Assembly: GCA_029532415.1 (NCBI GenBank)
Contig: JAQOTA010000060.1
Location: 62,001 to 126,000, forward strand
Direction: 5' to 3'
Origin: Marasmius tenuissimus
Taxonomy: Eukaryota; Basidiomycota; Agaricomycetes; Agaricales; Marasmiaceae
DNA length: 64,000 bases
Below the pieces are notes generated by a model that made no database searches, was not told the origin of the DNA, and was given only the letters and a program-made list of their open reading frames with translations. The translations under genes were made by a program, and so were the position numbers. The stretch's first letter is position 1. Each line of letters starts with the position of its first letter. Positions 22,166-33,837 of the stretch are shown piece after piece.

Positions 22166-22800
22166 ATTTCGTGTTCGACCGTATATTCCTAGAGCCTGCC
22201 TAGACGTAGAAGTAGACCTGCGGTGGTTTAGATATCGAATTTGTACCACTTGGAAGAAAACCGTGTACCTCAGCTAGCGATCTCAATAGATCAGCCGCAA
22301 TACAAAAGAACTATTGAATATGCATGGGTATAATAATATTAGACTAGCGGTCCACCCGTGCCGGTACCGGCACGGGCTGAGAACGTTTGAGTATACACGA
22401 GTCGAATGTTGAACCGCCACGACCACTCTTGTCAATGTAGGTTGTAAAGTCTATGTCTGTGCACAGTGTGGATGGCTCCAAGCCCGCGCTTGTGAGATTT
22501 GAGTATGCTCGCCGCCCCGCCTCCGCTGGTTTCCTTGCATGAGCATCGCCCCCTTTTGTAATCTAGTACCCAGATGAACTCGATCTACCGCCATTGCGCA
22601 CTCTCAACACCACTCATGGCCTTGGTCATTCCCCACGTCGTAAAAATCTCGTTGAGACAGTAATCACACTGTGGACTCAATGATACACAGTGTTCATTCC
22701 GTAGATAGCCCTGGCACTCTTAGCGACCTAACGCAGGGAGTCACTGTAGAGGTATCCCGCATGCGGGAACAATGACAGGGGCGTTGAAGAAAGTCCCGAG
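22166..22800. other. Intergenic region with a perfect palindrome
   Basis: No supported gene. Contains the 22-base palindrome listed separately. Confidence 0.5.
22355..22376. repeat. Perfect 22-bp palindrome
   Basis: CCCGTGCCGGT followed by its exact reverse complement ACCGGCACGGG, with no spacer. It lies about 190 bases after the hydrolase stop. It could be a cruciform or transcript hairpin, or a protein-binding site; function unknown. Confidence 0.7.
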
Positions 22801-23430
22801 CAAGGTAAACCTCGGGGGTCTCCATCTTCAAGAGGAACCTGAGAATGATAGATCAGTAACACTTTCGGACTTAATGATGGTTGCATACACCTCTGCATAA
22901 TCTCGGGGGAATTCCCTGACATACAAATCAATGTCACCTTTGTGCCTTCGGTTGAGCTGATGCGACGATTAGTAATGCCTTGAGCAACTCACGTACACTG
23001 CAAAGGGTACCACCTTATAAAGGGTCACCGTGGCCGGTTGGCAACACCTGGAGGAACATCAGTGCGAAACAGAAGAGGCAAAATATAGACACACACCGTT
23101 ATAACCCAGCCTTCTGTAGGTGTCGTCCTCATCAGTGACGTCGAAGTACAAGTATTCAGGAATTGTCGTTCCAAATCCATGGCTGGAACTTTTTATTTCA
23201 TTAATCATCTGGACCCACTAAAGTATAACAGAGTCTGGCCCTATAGTCAAGTACTTCAATGATTGGGAGAAGATAGAGAATGACCAAAGTAATCAACCTG
23301 CAATATTGAGGTACAGCGAGGTCTGGTCCATCCCCGCGCTTTGGTCCATATACCATACAACAGGCCCTGGGCCTGAGCACCTTGGATTGGTTTGCTGATT
23401 CCACCTCCTTGTAATAGTACAGCAGCAGAT
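22801..23430 (-). CDS. Hypothetical spliced gene, weakly supported
   Basis: Minus-strand segments joined at plausible splice sites give coherent protein-like sequence: WVQMINEIKSSSHGFGTTIP with EYLYFDVTDEDDTYRRLGYN (about 23208 down to 23098), then YKVVPFAVY, an intron, LNRRHKGDIDLYVREFPRDY and AEVYATIIKSESVTDLSF (about 22955 to 22850). An upstream exon at 23298-23430 is in doubt because two frames are possible. No start codon, stop or family was established. The composition is too ordered for random DNA, but the gene model is incomplete. Confidence 0.35.
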
Positions 23431-23499
23431 CTAAGTCAAAACAGCAACGGAACAAGGCGAATGAAACATTCTGGGGGCTTAGCCCAAACACTATCTATA

Positions 23500-25573
23500 C
23501 CGAGATATACGTACCTTTCCTTTCTGATACACTACAAGCTCAAGAACGTGTCTTGAAACCGGCAGGTCTTGCGTTACGTCGGCATCGTGCTCCACCCGTC
23601 TTTGTCTCATTCATGTTGTGGCTTCCCCCGCACATCCGCCGTTCCCAAGCCCTGATATATGATATGGCATCACGCTCGCCCCCATTCTCCATCCACCCTA
23701 ATTTCATCCCTTTCCTGCCACCCCCACACATTATTCTCGCCCTGTCCACCACCGCGATCGCTTTCAAATACAACTCCCGGCTTGATATCAGACATGACTG
23801 CCACCAGGTTGTCCCTCCGGATGTAGACTCGAATCACTCACTTCGCGACCCCTCATGGCTCGGGCTGAGCAAAGCAGGCACAAGTGCAGCGAAGTGAATG
23901 CCTCGAGTCTACTCCGGTGAGTATAATCAAGGTAAAAGGTGGACCTTCCAAAGTCTCGGCCCTCGGGGTCAAAAAAGATACACACTTTTCAAGTCCCGAC
24001 TCCCCACATAGTATTCTTGTGTTCAGACAAATTATACCTTAGAATTCGAGAGAGGTGTCAGAGTGGTTGCAATATGAAGAAAAATGATGAGAATACACAA
24101 CGGTGTTCAGATACGGCCAACGTTTTCCGACCTTACGCTGCGTATATTCAAGGGATGCCACAAGCGAGTCCGCCTTCACCAACAGGCCGATCGCTACCTA
24201 GTACCAGCCGATCGGTGACAACCCAGAGGCACCAAATATCCCAGCTTGTTTTCAACCTCTGCCAAAAATCCCAAGACATGACGACCGTATGTACGTCCGG
24301 ACCTGACTTCACAAACTTTGAAAATCCTTCGAAAATCATTGAATTCGGATAGCAAGGGTAGCTGTAGGTTTTATACTTACCACATTTGATCATGTACTCT
24401 CTTTTTTCGTGAATAATGCAGTAGCGATGGCCACTGCCAGTTCTGTGAATGCTGTCTGCAGCGTGCGCAGAGCTCAGTTATTTCAGGTGGCCCCTGGAGT
24501 CCTGAGGCCCTGAGATGGCTTTGTGAGATCAGGACAGAGTGATTATGATTGGTTTTGAACAAGAAAGAGGGAATGTTTGGCAAGAGGTTGATTTGGACTG
24601 CAGGGGATTGCCGGATAACAATGGTACCCAAGCGTGCATGCAACCAACCAAGGCCAAACAAAGCACATAGGGCCATTGAGTAGAGATCTCATCTACAATA
24701 GACAGTAATCGGGCGTAGAAATGTAGTGTATTCATGTGGAGGAATGGGGAAGATGGTGGTTCTGTTCAATTGAACATGGGCAAGAGACGCGCGGTGCCCA
24801 TGGGCAGATTAGGGTTAGGGCTTACTAGGGTTTATTAGGGTTCTTGCATTTTTGTATAATAGATTGATAGCCTTCTAGTTGTCTGAGTTCCTTGACCTGA
24901 CCAACGTAATCGCGGTCGACACAGAAGTATCCCCAGAAAGCGCACAGGCGCCCGTCCTTTCGCCTGTTCCTCACCACCACCATCAATGCATCATCAATGA
25001 ACCTTTACGACCTCTATCATCAATTGCTCGCTTTTATGTTTGAATACTCAAGATTCTATTCATCAACGATAACTCGACAGTACTAATGATGAACAAACAA
25101 GAAATCAAGCCGACGAAGAGTATGGCGAGAATAGTTGATGGTGTCGGGCAGCATTCATCATAGAAGGAAAAGATTTGTCGGTGAGTTTATGGTTCGATGA
25201 TCTTGACTCTATACGACGAGGTAGACTGACTGAATCTGTCAAATGAACCTAGAAGTGCAATGCACGGTCTCCGTCAAGCTCAACTGTTGCATCATTTCAG
25301 CCAGCGAGCATGTCTGGCACAATCCTCGCCAAATACCAGCTTCGACCAATGGATAAGCTCACGTCTCCTCGAGCTAACACGCATTCCGAGTTCTTGTCGT
25401 ATACCCGTCCGCAGAGCGATTCTCAAGTACCAAAATAAGAGCACACGGATTGAAGGTACGTGAAAACTAACAAACTAGTCCCTCTTTATTGATGTTATCA
25501 GATGCTATTACAGGTCTGAACTCGCGAACTATCTCCTCGTTCCACCTCGCCCATCGAATCAAACGGATATTAT
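23500..25573. other. Intergenic region
   Basis: About 2 kb without a gene I can support. Open frames at 23553-23897 and 23939-24352 (plus) lack recognisable features. A TTAGGG-type tract lies at 24809-24842. The right end is the 3' flank of the MACPF gene. Confidence 0.45.
24809..24842 (+). repeat. Interstitial telomere-like tract
   Basis: Two perfect TTAGGG units (24809-24820) are followed by degenerate units CTTACTAGGG and TTTATTAGGG. TTAGGG is the usual basidiomycete telomere repeat. The tract is short and flanked by genes on both sides, so it is interstitial. Confidence 0.6.
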
Positions 25574-27450
25574 TCATGGTTCCTCTGCCTTATAATGCCC
25601 AATCTCGTGCAAGTAGTCGTTCAACGTCGCGTTCCACGTACGCGGCTCACGTTGCTGTGACTGCGACAACGGTGTGGGTACGGGTTTCGCTGAGACGGGC
25701 TTCTGGTAGTACCTGAATGGTTGGAGAAAATCAACTCCAGGTCATGCATACAGCGATACGATTTCTCACCAAACCGTATTCCAATTATTGTCAGTGATTT
25801 CTTTGTTCTCATAAGTTCCCTGTAATCGGAGTTGAGCTGACAGTCGACGTTGATTCAGAGCCGAATGCACGTACTTGAGTGGTCACAAGTAGTACCCTTC
25901 CCTTCCCGTGTGGACCGTTGTCACTTCCGTGAGAGAGGTAGAAATCGATTGGAGAACCGTCGTTGATGACAACGAAGCTATGGCGGAAGGTGAGTAAGTA
26001 TCTTGTGCTTTGCCTTGTCAGGTATATCTCACCGAATGTCCTGCCGCTTATAGTCGTGACTGTGCTCCTTGCCCCACTGGACCTTTGTCTCTCTGAGGAT
26101 GGTGTGTTCCGGAAGATCGGCGTCTGGATCTTTAGAAATGACCGCACTTGGCGTTAGTAACCCGAACTCGGCCCTTCGTGCAGCAGGATCAGTCAAAGAG
26201 CTCTTCAGTAGCGGCCTGTGATGCTCACCAGTCAGACTCTATGGAAAGAGTAATCTATACATCATCGATGGACCTTGTCAACTTTGAAGGGATCACTCCA
26301 ATTTCGTAGACGTACCGGCGTTACGTGTACCTCTTTGTGGTACTTCAAATGGTTGAAGGCCTTCTGAATGTCGCTCGCAGCTGCTTTTAGCTCTGAAGAT
26401 AACGATGCGCTGAGCAGCGTCCAAATCTCCATAGTGGCGAAACTGGTCGCGTTGGGATACGTCTTCACAGTATCACCCCAGGCCTTGTATGCATCCATTT
26501 TGTCTGGGTTTTGGACGAAGTGTATCCCGGCGCCAATCTCACCACCTTGGATTGCGACATCAGCCGATTTCATTGACAAGAATTCCTTGTACTGCTCCTC
26601 GCTTGTCACAGACCCATCGAATTCCCCAGAGGTAAATACCCCTTTGTACGAGGCAGAAACACTCGCAGAGAATTTCTTGTTCACGGAACTGACGGAGTTG
26701 GACGCCCAGACGTTCTAAGCAGGGGTGAGTGATCTACTGAACCCGAAAATGTAGATGGTCGCTTACCATTTGGCATCTAGCACCGTATGCGCACTGGGTA
26801 ATAACATGCGTGCCGAAAATCTTGAAGAAGGTACGGTATTTCTCCTCGTGATCTTTGTTCTCTCCGTTAAACGGCTTGGGCAGGTCCTCAACGCTGAGCT
26901 TGAGTGCCTTCACGTTGAGGTCGTCCATATAATTTTTCAAGCTAGCGGCGTACATGTCGGAGTTGAAGGCATAGAACGCGTGTTGATTCTCCTGGCGTAG
27001 CGCCTTCTCAGTCGCGTACGAAGCAGACGCCCCGCCGGTCACACATGCGTATTTGATGTTCAGAGATGCGTCGGCCTGAAAAGCGCTGAATGCTTCTGAC
27101 CCGCTCTTGTACGTGAGCATGGCTCCGTTGTGGTTGGCGATGTCCAGCATGATATCGACCTTCTTTGGTACATCATACGTCGTGCCCGCTGCGCCTCTCT
27201 CAGTGAGTCTCTGTGCTTTATCGGTAAACACTTTTTACTAACCGATCACGACCGGGTGTGTTTTGTCCAGATCGTAGTCGATGACCTTGTAGAGTTTGAG
27301 GATTGCTTGGTCAACCTACAGGCGGTTTCTCGTCAGATCACAGTCATGAATCTCTTGGTGGCGAATACTTACCGCCTTCATACTCAAAGGAGTAATGGCC
27401 AAGAGGTCGAGGCCGTAACCCAGTCTGTTGATAGCAGGGAGCTCGGGCAT
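25574..27450 (-). CDS. MACPF (membrane attack complex/perforin) domain protein
   Basis: Proteins of this superfamily form ring-shaped membrane pores, and fungal members often act with a lipid-binding partner. The start at 27450 has no obvious signal peptide. The exon around 26740-27230 carries the MACPF region, including the signature-like FFKIFGTHVITQ followed by a Cys/Gly-rich segment. The next exon (26262-26684) continues it and ends in an amphipathic stretch. Downstream exons encode a separate C-terminal domain (FVVINDGSPIDFYLSHGSD and onward, ending at 25574) that the divergent gene at 27751-28471 shares. Frame is open throughout in my reading. The junction of MACPF and C-terminal domains (about 26150-26340) may include a very short exon whose phase I could not settle. 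Cytolytic activity is not demonstrated. Confidence 0.75.
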
Positions 27451-27750
27451 TGTGAGGTGAACTAGAGGACTAGGGCTGCTGAGTGTGTACTGGGTGTGGA
27501 TACGGACTTCTGGTAAGTTTTGAGCTTTTTAAAGAGGTTTCTCTCCACTACTAGTCGTCTCTCTGACTACTTCCTCCCAGGGTTTCACGCATGATTCGAT
27601 CGGTCATTATTGTTCACCGAACCTTCGTGTTTGCTGTCATATAGTCGAGGTTTTTACGCTGAGGTGCGCACATCGCAAGCAATCCGTTCCTCAGTATCGC
27701 TCAGCTCCTGTCAGACGTCGACTTACCTTGTTCTCTCTATTCAGTAGGGG
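27451..27750. promoter_or_regulatory. Region between MACPF gene and its divergent truncated relative
   Basis: About 300 bases holding the MACPF promoter. No start codon that would feed the rightward frame was found; the only long candidate, ATG at about 27589, closes after 17 codons. Confidence 0.4.
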
Positions 27751-28471
27751 CAGGCCCCCAACCTTGTCAAGTTCGCGTCTCAAATCGAAGAAGCATTTAA
27801 CTGGTTCGTCGACAAGCCGAAGATATACAAAACCCAAGTCTCGCTCGTCATCGAATCCGACTGGTATAACTTGACCCTTACTATCCGATCTTGTTCTTAT
27901 CTGACCTTCGTTCCCATAGGGCTGAATTTGGCTTGCTTACCCCGAGCGCTGTTATTGTGAAGGGTGGAACCAACCCGGATGACAACACAGTATGGGACCA
28001 GACGAAGTTTCGCTGGGGTAGGGAGCGCAGTCACGTATTTGAGAAGAAAACGGTTCTGTACGTCTTGATTCACGCTTTTGACGATCTGTACTCACCTAGG
28101 TCAACTTCCAGATTCGAAGTCGTTAACGATGGCTATCCTGTCGATTTCTACATTTCTCACGGCACAGACGGCGGCCAGCCAAAGCAGGGCAAGGCTTTCG
28201 TCAGTATGGCCGGGGTAGGTTATTTTGCCTCCCTCGCACGATATCTGTGTTTTCTCATGGAACATCCAAAACACAGGTGACCTACGAGAACACGGGGATG
28301 ACAGATAACACATATAACACGAAGTGGTTCTACCAAGCTCGGGTAAGTGCAACTGCTGCCAAGTTCCAGGCAGATCCAGTCCTTGGGGCGGGAATAAGCG
28401 CTTGGGACAGTGTTCTGGAGCAATACCTTCATCATATTGAGGCAAAGGAACATGGGGCGAGCGAAATTTGA
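27751..28471 (+). pseudogene. Truncated relative of the MACPF gene (C-terminal domain only)
   Basis: Exons at about 27751-27858, 27919-28052, 28101-28214 and 28276-28471 encode the same domain as the C-terminus of the neighbouring MACPF protein. Shared blocks are AEFGLLTPSAVI, a TVWDQ or TILRE segment before WG(R/K)E(R/H)SH, VVNDGYPVDFYISHGTD, TYENTGMTDNTYNTKW and a final helix around W(D/N)(S/A). Intron positions also match. No MACPF region or convincing start precedes it, and an in-frame TAG follows the apparent first acceptor. I read it as a 5'-truncated copy. A real gene with an unseen first exon remains possible. Confidence 0.6.
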
Positions 28472-28609
28472 GAACGCACGTTCGCAGGGTAGCGTTGGGG
28501 CAAAACAATTTATCTTATATTGCAGTAGACCACAAATTTAATGCCTAACAATACGAAGATTCTGCATACGAAGATCCGGCATTGTGTATCACGAGAATGA
28601 AAAATATGA

Positions 28610-28693
28610 TGACCACCGCAGGACTCGAACCTGCAACCTTTTGGTGTCGTCTGGTAATCGAAGCCAAACGCGCTACCATTGCGCCAGGAAGCC
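28610..28693 (-). tRNA. tRNA-Arg (anticodon UCG), with intron
   Basis: The minus strand folds as a tRNA. The D arm is GCGC-AATGGTA-GCGC, the anticodon stem TTTGG/CCAAA, and the T arm TGCAG-GTTCGAGTC-CTGCG with a GGTTCGAGTCC B-box. Position 33 is T, then TCG, then A37, followed by a 12-base intron whose CGA can pair with the anticodon, as eukaryotic tRNA introns often do. The acceptor stem (GGCTTCC with GGTGGTC) has one G-T pair, one T-G pair and one T-T mismatch, so it could be a weakened or decaying copy. The discriminator base is A. Confidence 0.8.
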
Positions 28694-28787
28694 TTGATGC
28701 TTCTTTTTCAGATATCATTGAGACATACCCCCGTGTGTAGTAGGTACTACCACTTGGCCAATCGCAATCTGAGTCTTAATCGGAACC

Positions 28788-29430
28788 ATGACGACGCTTG
28801 AATCCAAGCCCAAGAATTCTGCTCATGATGAGAACCCAACTCGACTACTCTTTGTGACATACATCATCATCACTGATCCAGATGCGGCCACCAGCGATTC
28901 AGCCTCAGGAAACCAGGCCATCAAAATGGAACCCATCATGATCCAACACCACTCGAGATGTGTACATGTGGGAGACCTTCGTAACCGACACGGCTCAAAA
29001 CAAGCTGGTACTGAAACAGGAGCACCTCGATCTAGGTGACTACTACCTGCTATGGCTTCGATCCTCTACACTCCTAGTTCATCGCAAAAGATGCAGGTAC
29101 GTATACTGCAAATCCTTGGGCTTCAACTGCCCTGTCACCACGGACCGTAGGTCTCCAGTACACGACATCAGATGGAATAGTATTTTCACTACGGACAATC
29201 AGGTCAACTGCAAATGTTCGTCGCAACCCCCTTCCGTAGTAACCCGAAAAATCTTGCTGGAGCTGTGCTCCTCGACGTTGTGCATGGAAGATTTCCCGAC
29301 ACGACCGGTATTCTCTTGGCTCGAGGAACCCTTACCTTTCACCTTACGGTGTAGAGCAAACGAATGTTCGTGCCATCTCGAGAACAATTACGCATTTCAT
29401 TCGGGACTAGCAATGGGTGTCCGGTGATTC
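28788..29430 (+). repeat. Array module upstream of membrane gene A
   Basis: Homologous in order and sequence to 33838-34200 and 37300-37620. Shared landmarks are TCTAGGTG-type sequence, GATGCA, CCCTGT(C/T)AC, a (GATGGA)-CTTCAC-ACGA block and the GAGCTGTGC or GAGCTTTGC block. The frame MYMWETFVTDTAQNKLVLKQ with LDLGDYYLLWLR resembles a beta-sandwich extracellular segment and may be an N-terminal exon of a surface protein (inference). Later parts have stops in all three copies. Confidence 0.5.
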
Positions 29431-29540
29431 TTCGAGCTTGAACAATGGGCTCGTATGCTCGTCCGACAGATCAGGCAATAGCCAACGATCAAAGCCTCAA
29501 GAATTAAGATGAGATCGTTGGCAACCAGCTGACGCCTACG

Positions 29541-31305
29541 ATGATACAGCTTTCTTCCATGGAGATGGGTGAAAAGGGTATCCTGGTACACATCGTTCTT
29601 CTCTCCTCCGTCACCTCCACTGCCAGATCTCTGACACCCACCGTCTGGTCCACAATGTTACAACCGAGAAGTGTCTTGAAATTCTCTTCTTTACCCATGT
29701 CAGTGCCGTGGTCCCATTCTACATTCACGTTTATTACTGACATCATTTCCGGTGCGCAGTGAAAGTGCCGGTTGCAACTCCGTAACTCTGAAGTGGAATG
29801 GTGGTGAACGTGAGGCCGAAGTTTTGAATCAGCTATCCGCATACTTCTGAACCTGCCGTTCCAGCTGGATATTTCGTTGGGGTCACTTTGAAGGCAAGCA
29901 TTCAAATTATTCCTGTCGTTATGGGCGGAGAAATTGATTTACTCTTGTACGACAGAACAGGTGAGCAGGCCCTGCTGTGAACACCTTCGAAGAAGTTGGC
30001 CCATTCTTAGCCCCCACACTCGCAGCGACAGCAAAACACAACTCTTGAAAAAGAGACAAAGGCAGACTGGGAATCGGCGCATTGGTTTAGAAAAATTCCC
30101 CCTAGCATCAAGTTCGTTCATCCGCAACGCTGCTATGGTCTCCCCCAACATCGCTCATGTCGTCCCTTACAACCAGAACAAGCCTCTCTTACCGTCGTCG
30201 ATGCGAACAAAGACCAAATTGCCCTGTCCGGTAAATTCGATTCCCGTGAGTGGACCATTTGGGCTGTAAACTTCAAAGTCGAGTGCATACCTATTGATTG
30301 CATGCTTAGGATGCAATTTTATTGAAGACCCCGAGAGCTCGTCTACAATTTCACCTAGCACAAGAACGTCGGCCTCGAGAACTTCGACAAGGTCCATGCT
30401 CCCTATTGACACAAGGCCTCTGAATTGACCACTTCAACAGAACCTCAGCTCAAACATCAACAGGTACGACGAGCCCCAGCACGAGCCCCAGTAATAGCAC
30501 AACTTCAACAGTCCAGTGAGTGAATATACGACCATTCATCGGTCTCCGTGCCTCACCAAGATGTCGGCCAGACCAAACATCTCTCAGTTTAGCTCGGATA
30601 CTCAGTTAGTGAATAGTACCTTTTTGTACTCAACAATCATGGTCTTATAGAATCCGACCTCAGGTTTCCCGATCCGACAACGGCAGCGACGTTCATGCCC
30701 TCTCAGGAGGGACAAAAACGGAAAGCAAGCGCTGGGATGATCGTGGGTATAGTATTTGGGGTTATCGCTGCAATGATTGTACTCGCTGTACTCGGTGTCA
30801 CTTTCATACGATGGAGAAGGCGGGCAGGGAAGCAGAGAAAGCAGCTACAAGTAGCTCCATTCTATGGGGGCTGGAGTACCAGGGCGAACGTAATTGGTGA
30901 GTTTCGTCTCGAAAGACTCGTTTGCTCCCTCAAAGGAGCGTCAATACTCAAAGTGATACGGCCCTGTTAGGGATACCTGACCCCGAAAATCAGACCGTAA
31001 GTGACCGTCCTACACGAAGTGTAGAGAAGAGACTACCGGAGCTTCCGGCGCTTGAGCCAGTCCGCCATCAACCTATCAGAAGCACATCCGTCGCCGTCAA
31101 TGCTGGAATTCCTGACCCGCCATCTGTACTGCCGCCGCTTCCCCCGCCGCGCCGGGAGACCGTTTCTTCAGAAAGAGAGGAGGCGCTACAAAAAAAAGTC
31201 GATACCCTTCTGAGGGAAAACGCACGTCTGATGCGGGAGCAATGTCCTCCATCCTATCATATTGAAAGCTCGGAGAGGATTACTCCACCGAGGCATAGGC
31301 AATGA
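29541..31305 (+). CDS. Single-pass membrane protein, array member A
   Basis: An Agaricomycete-style surface protein. An extracellular part begins near GCNSVTLKWNGGE (after 29760) and continues past an inferred 52-base-class intron. A second segment reads QASLTVVDANKDQIALSGKF followed by DSR. Ser/Thr-rich stalk sequence lies around 30430-30520. The exon from 30695 gives a TM segment (GMIVGIVFGVIAAMIVLAVL) followed by RWRRR and AP(F)YGG. The last exon carries a Pro-rich part, a short coiled coil (REEALQKKVDTLLRENARL) and CPPSYHIES. The proposed start (29541 or 29559) and middle exons are uncertain. Members B and C share the plan. It is likely exposed on the cell surface; its role is unknown. 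Confidence 0.5.
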
Positions 31306-33400
31306 AAATTGCGTCTGGCAGTGGTTAATCCCGGTTCGGTGCAAAGGACTTTAGCATGGACTGATATTGTAGCTGTGTAACTTACACGCAACCTTGAATA
31401 ATGTTTATTACAGTATGTCGTCCGATTCCAGTGTCATTCCATACATAAGTGATATTCTAGCATTGAGGAACGAAATCGTAAAATGAGGTCTATGGACGTG
31501 ATTTGACGTAGCTCCTATATGACAACACTTTTTTTATCCACTGCGTCGACCCCCGCCACCACCTTGCGCATACAGACCAACTCCTCTACTCTATGCTAAC
31601 TTTTCGTTTATTTCGCTTACCCGCAGCCAGTTTCGTTCTTCAACAGCCAGCCCTGGATGCCGTGCTTTTCTCACCATTCCACCTCCCGCTCGTCCTCCGG
31701 TCTCGCCTCTCATCTTCCCTCTAGCCTTTCATCTATTCTAGTCTTTTTACCACATAACTTCGCTCAACCATATTCCAATATCTCTACCAACCCCCATTTC
31801 GCTACTTCGGCACAGGCACTGCCATCGCTTAGAAACCAACTCCTATTTCCCTCCACGGACCACCCATGAGAAAACTTAGACGCGAACAATCACCGCCGTC
31901 TCCCGTCATCCCGTGCCCAGCCATCAACCACCCACTACCCATACATCGGCTCCCGATCCTTCTTGCAATTCTTCTGTGTCGTTCTCGAATTGTTCTCAGC
32001 CGCTCAAACCCTATCTTCATAACATAACTACCTTCGGAGTAATTTTACCGGCGCCAGCCAACTCCTAGCCACAAACCTCTCCTTACAAACACAAATTGCG
32101 ACCCCTTGTAAATCCTCATATACATACCCCGCCGGATATGTCCTCTCCAAAGAACAACGGTGCTCTAGCACGATTGAGAGGTACGTTCCTCTAACCGCCG
32201 CGTTCACCGTACAATTTACAGTTACTAACCCCCCTCCGACTGGCTCTCATCGATATCTCTAACGATCAATCGTCAACCACTGACCTGTCACTTCAAGTCC
32301 CCACATGTACCTTTATTTCCATCGCATTCACAGATTCACACTACACGCTCCTTCTCAAACAACCATGATCCAAACTCTTCCATGAGTCCACAAACCTCTC
32401 AATCCAAGCTGATATATGATAGCGGTCAGTTCAAATCAAGCTCTTTGTGAGCACTGAACTCTGTTCAGTTCAAGTCGTCAAACGAGCTCGAGAGGCGGAC
32501 TCATTGGGGACCCGGACGCAACCCGTGAAATTCGAAACCCCAAACAAACACCATACTAGGCACCTCTGAATCATATCCAACCACTGCCCAGCCGGGAGTT
32601 TTCCTCTTGGTCCTCGGGAATCCCGCGTTCGCGCCATGCGTCGCAAGACTCCTGATTGGCGGGGATGTGCACGTCCATACCTCGAACCTCCCACAGACTG
32701 CGTCTGTACTCCAGCCGGTTGAATCCTGGCACAAGATTCTTCGCCCGTAGCAGTAGCCTTAGTCACGATAAATTCTCTGTCCATTTCCAATGCTTACTAG
32801 TACAGGGTTTTGCATACTTATTTGGAGGTGATGCCTTTTAGGAGATCTGTGGGCAGAAACAACGCGAAACTCAGATTTCTGTCACTCCCAAGCTGTAATT
32901 CGTGTCCATAAACAACGCAATATGGCCCTGGTCAAGTTCTGGAGCAAGGGTTGGTCGAAGCGCGGTCCACTGCCGCACGCCCTGCAAAATGTGCTCAACA
33001 TTCGCGTTGGGCGTCTAATTGTTGCTGTTTCTCGTCGCCCCGAAGTTCCGTCAGGGTTCCAATTGATTTTTCAACTGAGCTTTGAGCCAATCAAATTGAA
33101 ACAGGGATATCTGGAAAGTGACCTCCGAAGAATTATGCAAAACCCTGTATGCGAGGAGTGGAATCTTGGCAAGTGACGTTATAGTTAAAACGTTAATGGT
33201 CAGACGAATTGATCGTGTCGCAGCGTGGCGCCCATTGATTCAAATTGATTGGCAAGTCAACGTTACTTTGTCAATGTTAGACGCTCGACAGGTTTCCCTC
33301 TTCCCTCCAGGTAGACGCTCCCATTTTTACTCCTTGACGATCCTCGCATTTTTTGTCTCGCTCTTCTGAGTTTTCTACACTCTTCCCGCCAGATTTTAGC
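31306..33400. other. Intergenic region
   Basis: About 2.1 kb with no supported gene. A CT-rich stretch runs about 31550-31900. A short frame MSSPKNNGALARLRG at 32139 meets a GTACGT donor, but no second exon is evident. Minus frames at 32470-32790 are unrecognised. From about 33220 the sequence matches the 5' flank of the intact genes at 39.8 and 41.3 kb. Confidence 0.45.
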
Positions 33401-33436
33401 TTCATCGACGCATCCGAGCAGCCGAATTTGCTGATC

Positions 33437-33798
33437 AATGTTACCAACCCGATACATCTTGTCTACTCGGAACGCGGATGATGGAGAAGGATATCTCAAA
33501 CGAGAACACGGGTTTGACTGAAACAAGCGGATCGCTGTGAAGATGGGGACCGGCGGACGCGCCAAAAGATCAAATACGTGAGCGAGCATCTCAAGTTTGG
33601 TTTGGAATCGTGGTCTTCGGTGAGTTACGTAGCTTACATTGCACTTTCGTTTTTCGATTCTCGCGTGGTACCCTTGCCATCCACTATGAAGAACCGGTAC
33701 TCCAAAAGGAGCAAGGTTGGCAAGGACTGCCGTTCCTTGAGCGCTGGGTTGGTTGACATGCGCGCGGAATGCTAGCGCCAGAGATAGATTACCCAGTT
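33437..33798 (+). pseudogene. Decayed copy of the two-repeat gene family (array unit B)
   Basis: TRYILSTRNADDGEGYLKRE at about 33446 matches RYILSTRNAEGEGWHKRGH of the intact gene at 41424, but the frame stops soon after. Further on, AAGATGGGGACCGG, TACGTGAGCGAGCATCTC, a conserved GGTGAGT donor and GCGCGGAATGCTAGCGCCAG match the intact genes. Stops and indels break the frame. Confidence 0.8.
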
Positions 33799-33837
33799 AA
33801 TCAATGTGGCTCGGGAAAAACTAGATCCTCGATCTCA

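Noticed and set aside
27751..28471. Truncated MACPF neighbour considered as an aegerolysin-type partner
   Set aside because: Its sequence matches the MACPF protein's own C-terminal domain and intron layout, so common descent explains it better.
28620..28690. Reading the tRNA as tRNA-Trp because CCA occurs in the anticodon arm
   Set aside because: The CCA lies in the 3' stem and intron; the loop position after T33 is TCG, with a complementary CGA in the intron.
32139..32200. Short frame MSSPKNNGALARLRG with a splice donor, considered as a small-protein gene
   Set aside because: No second exon or stop could be joined.
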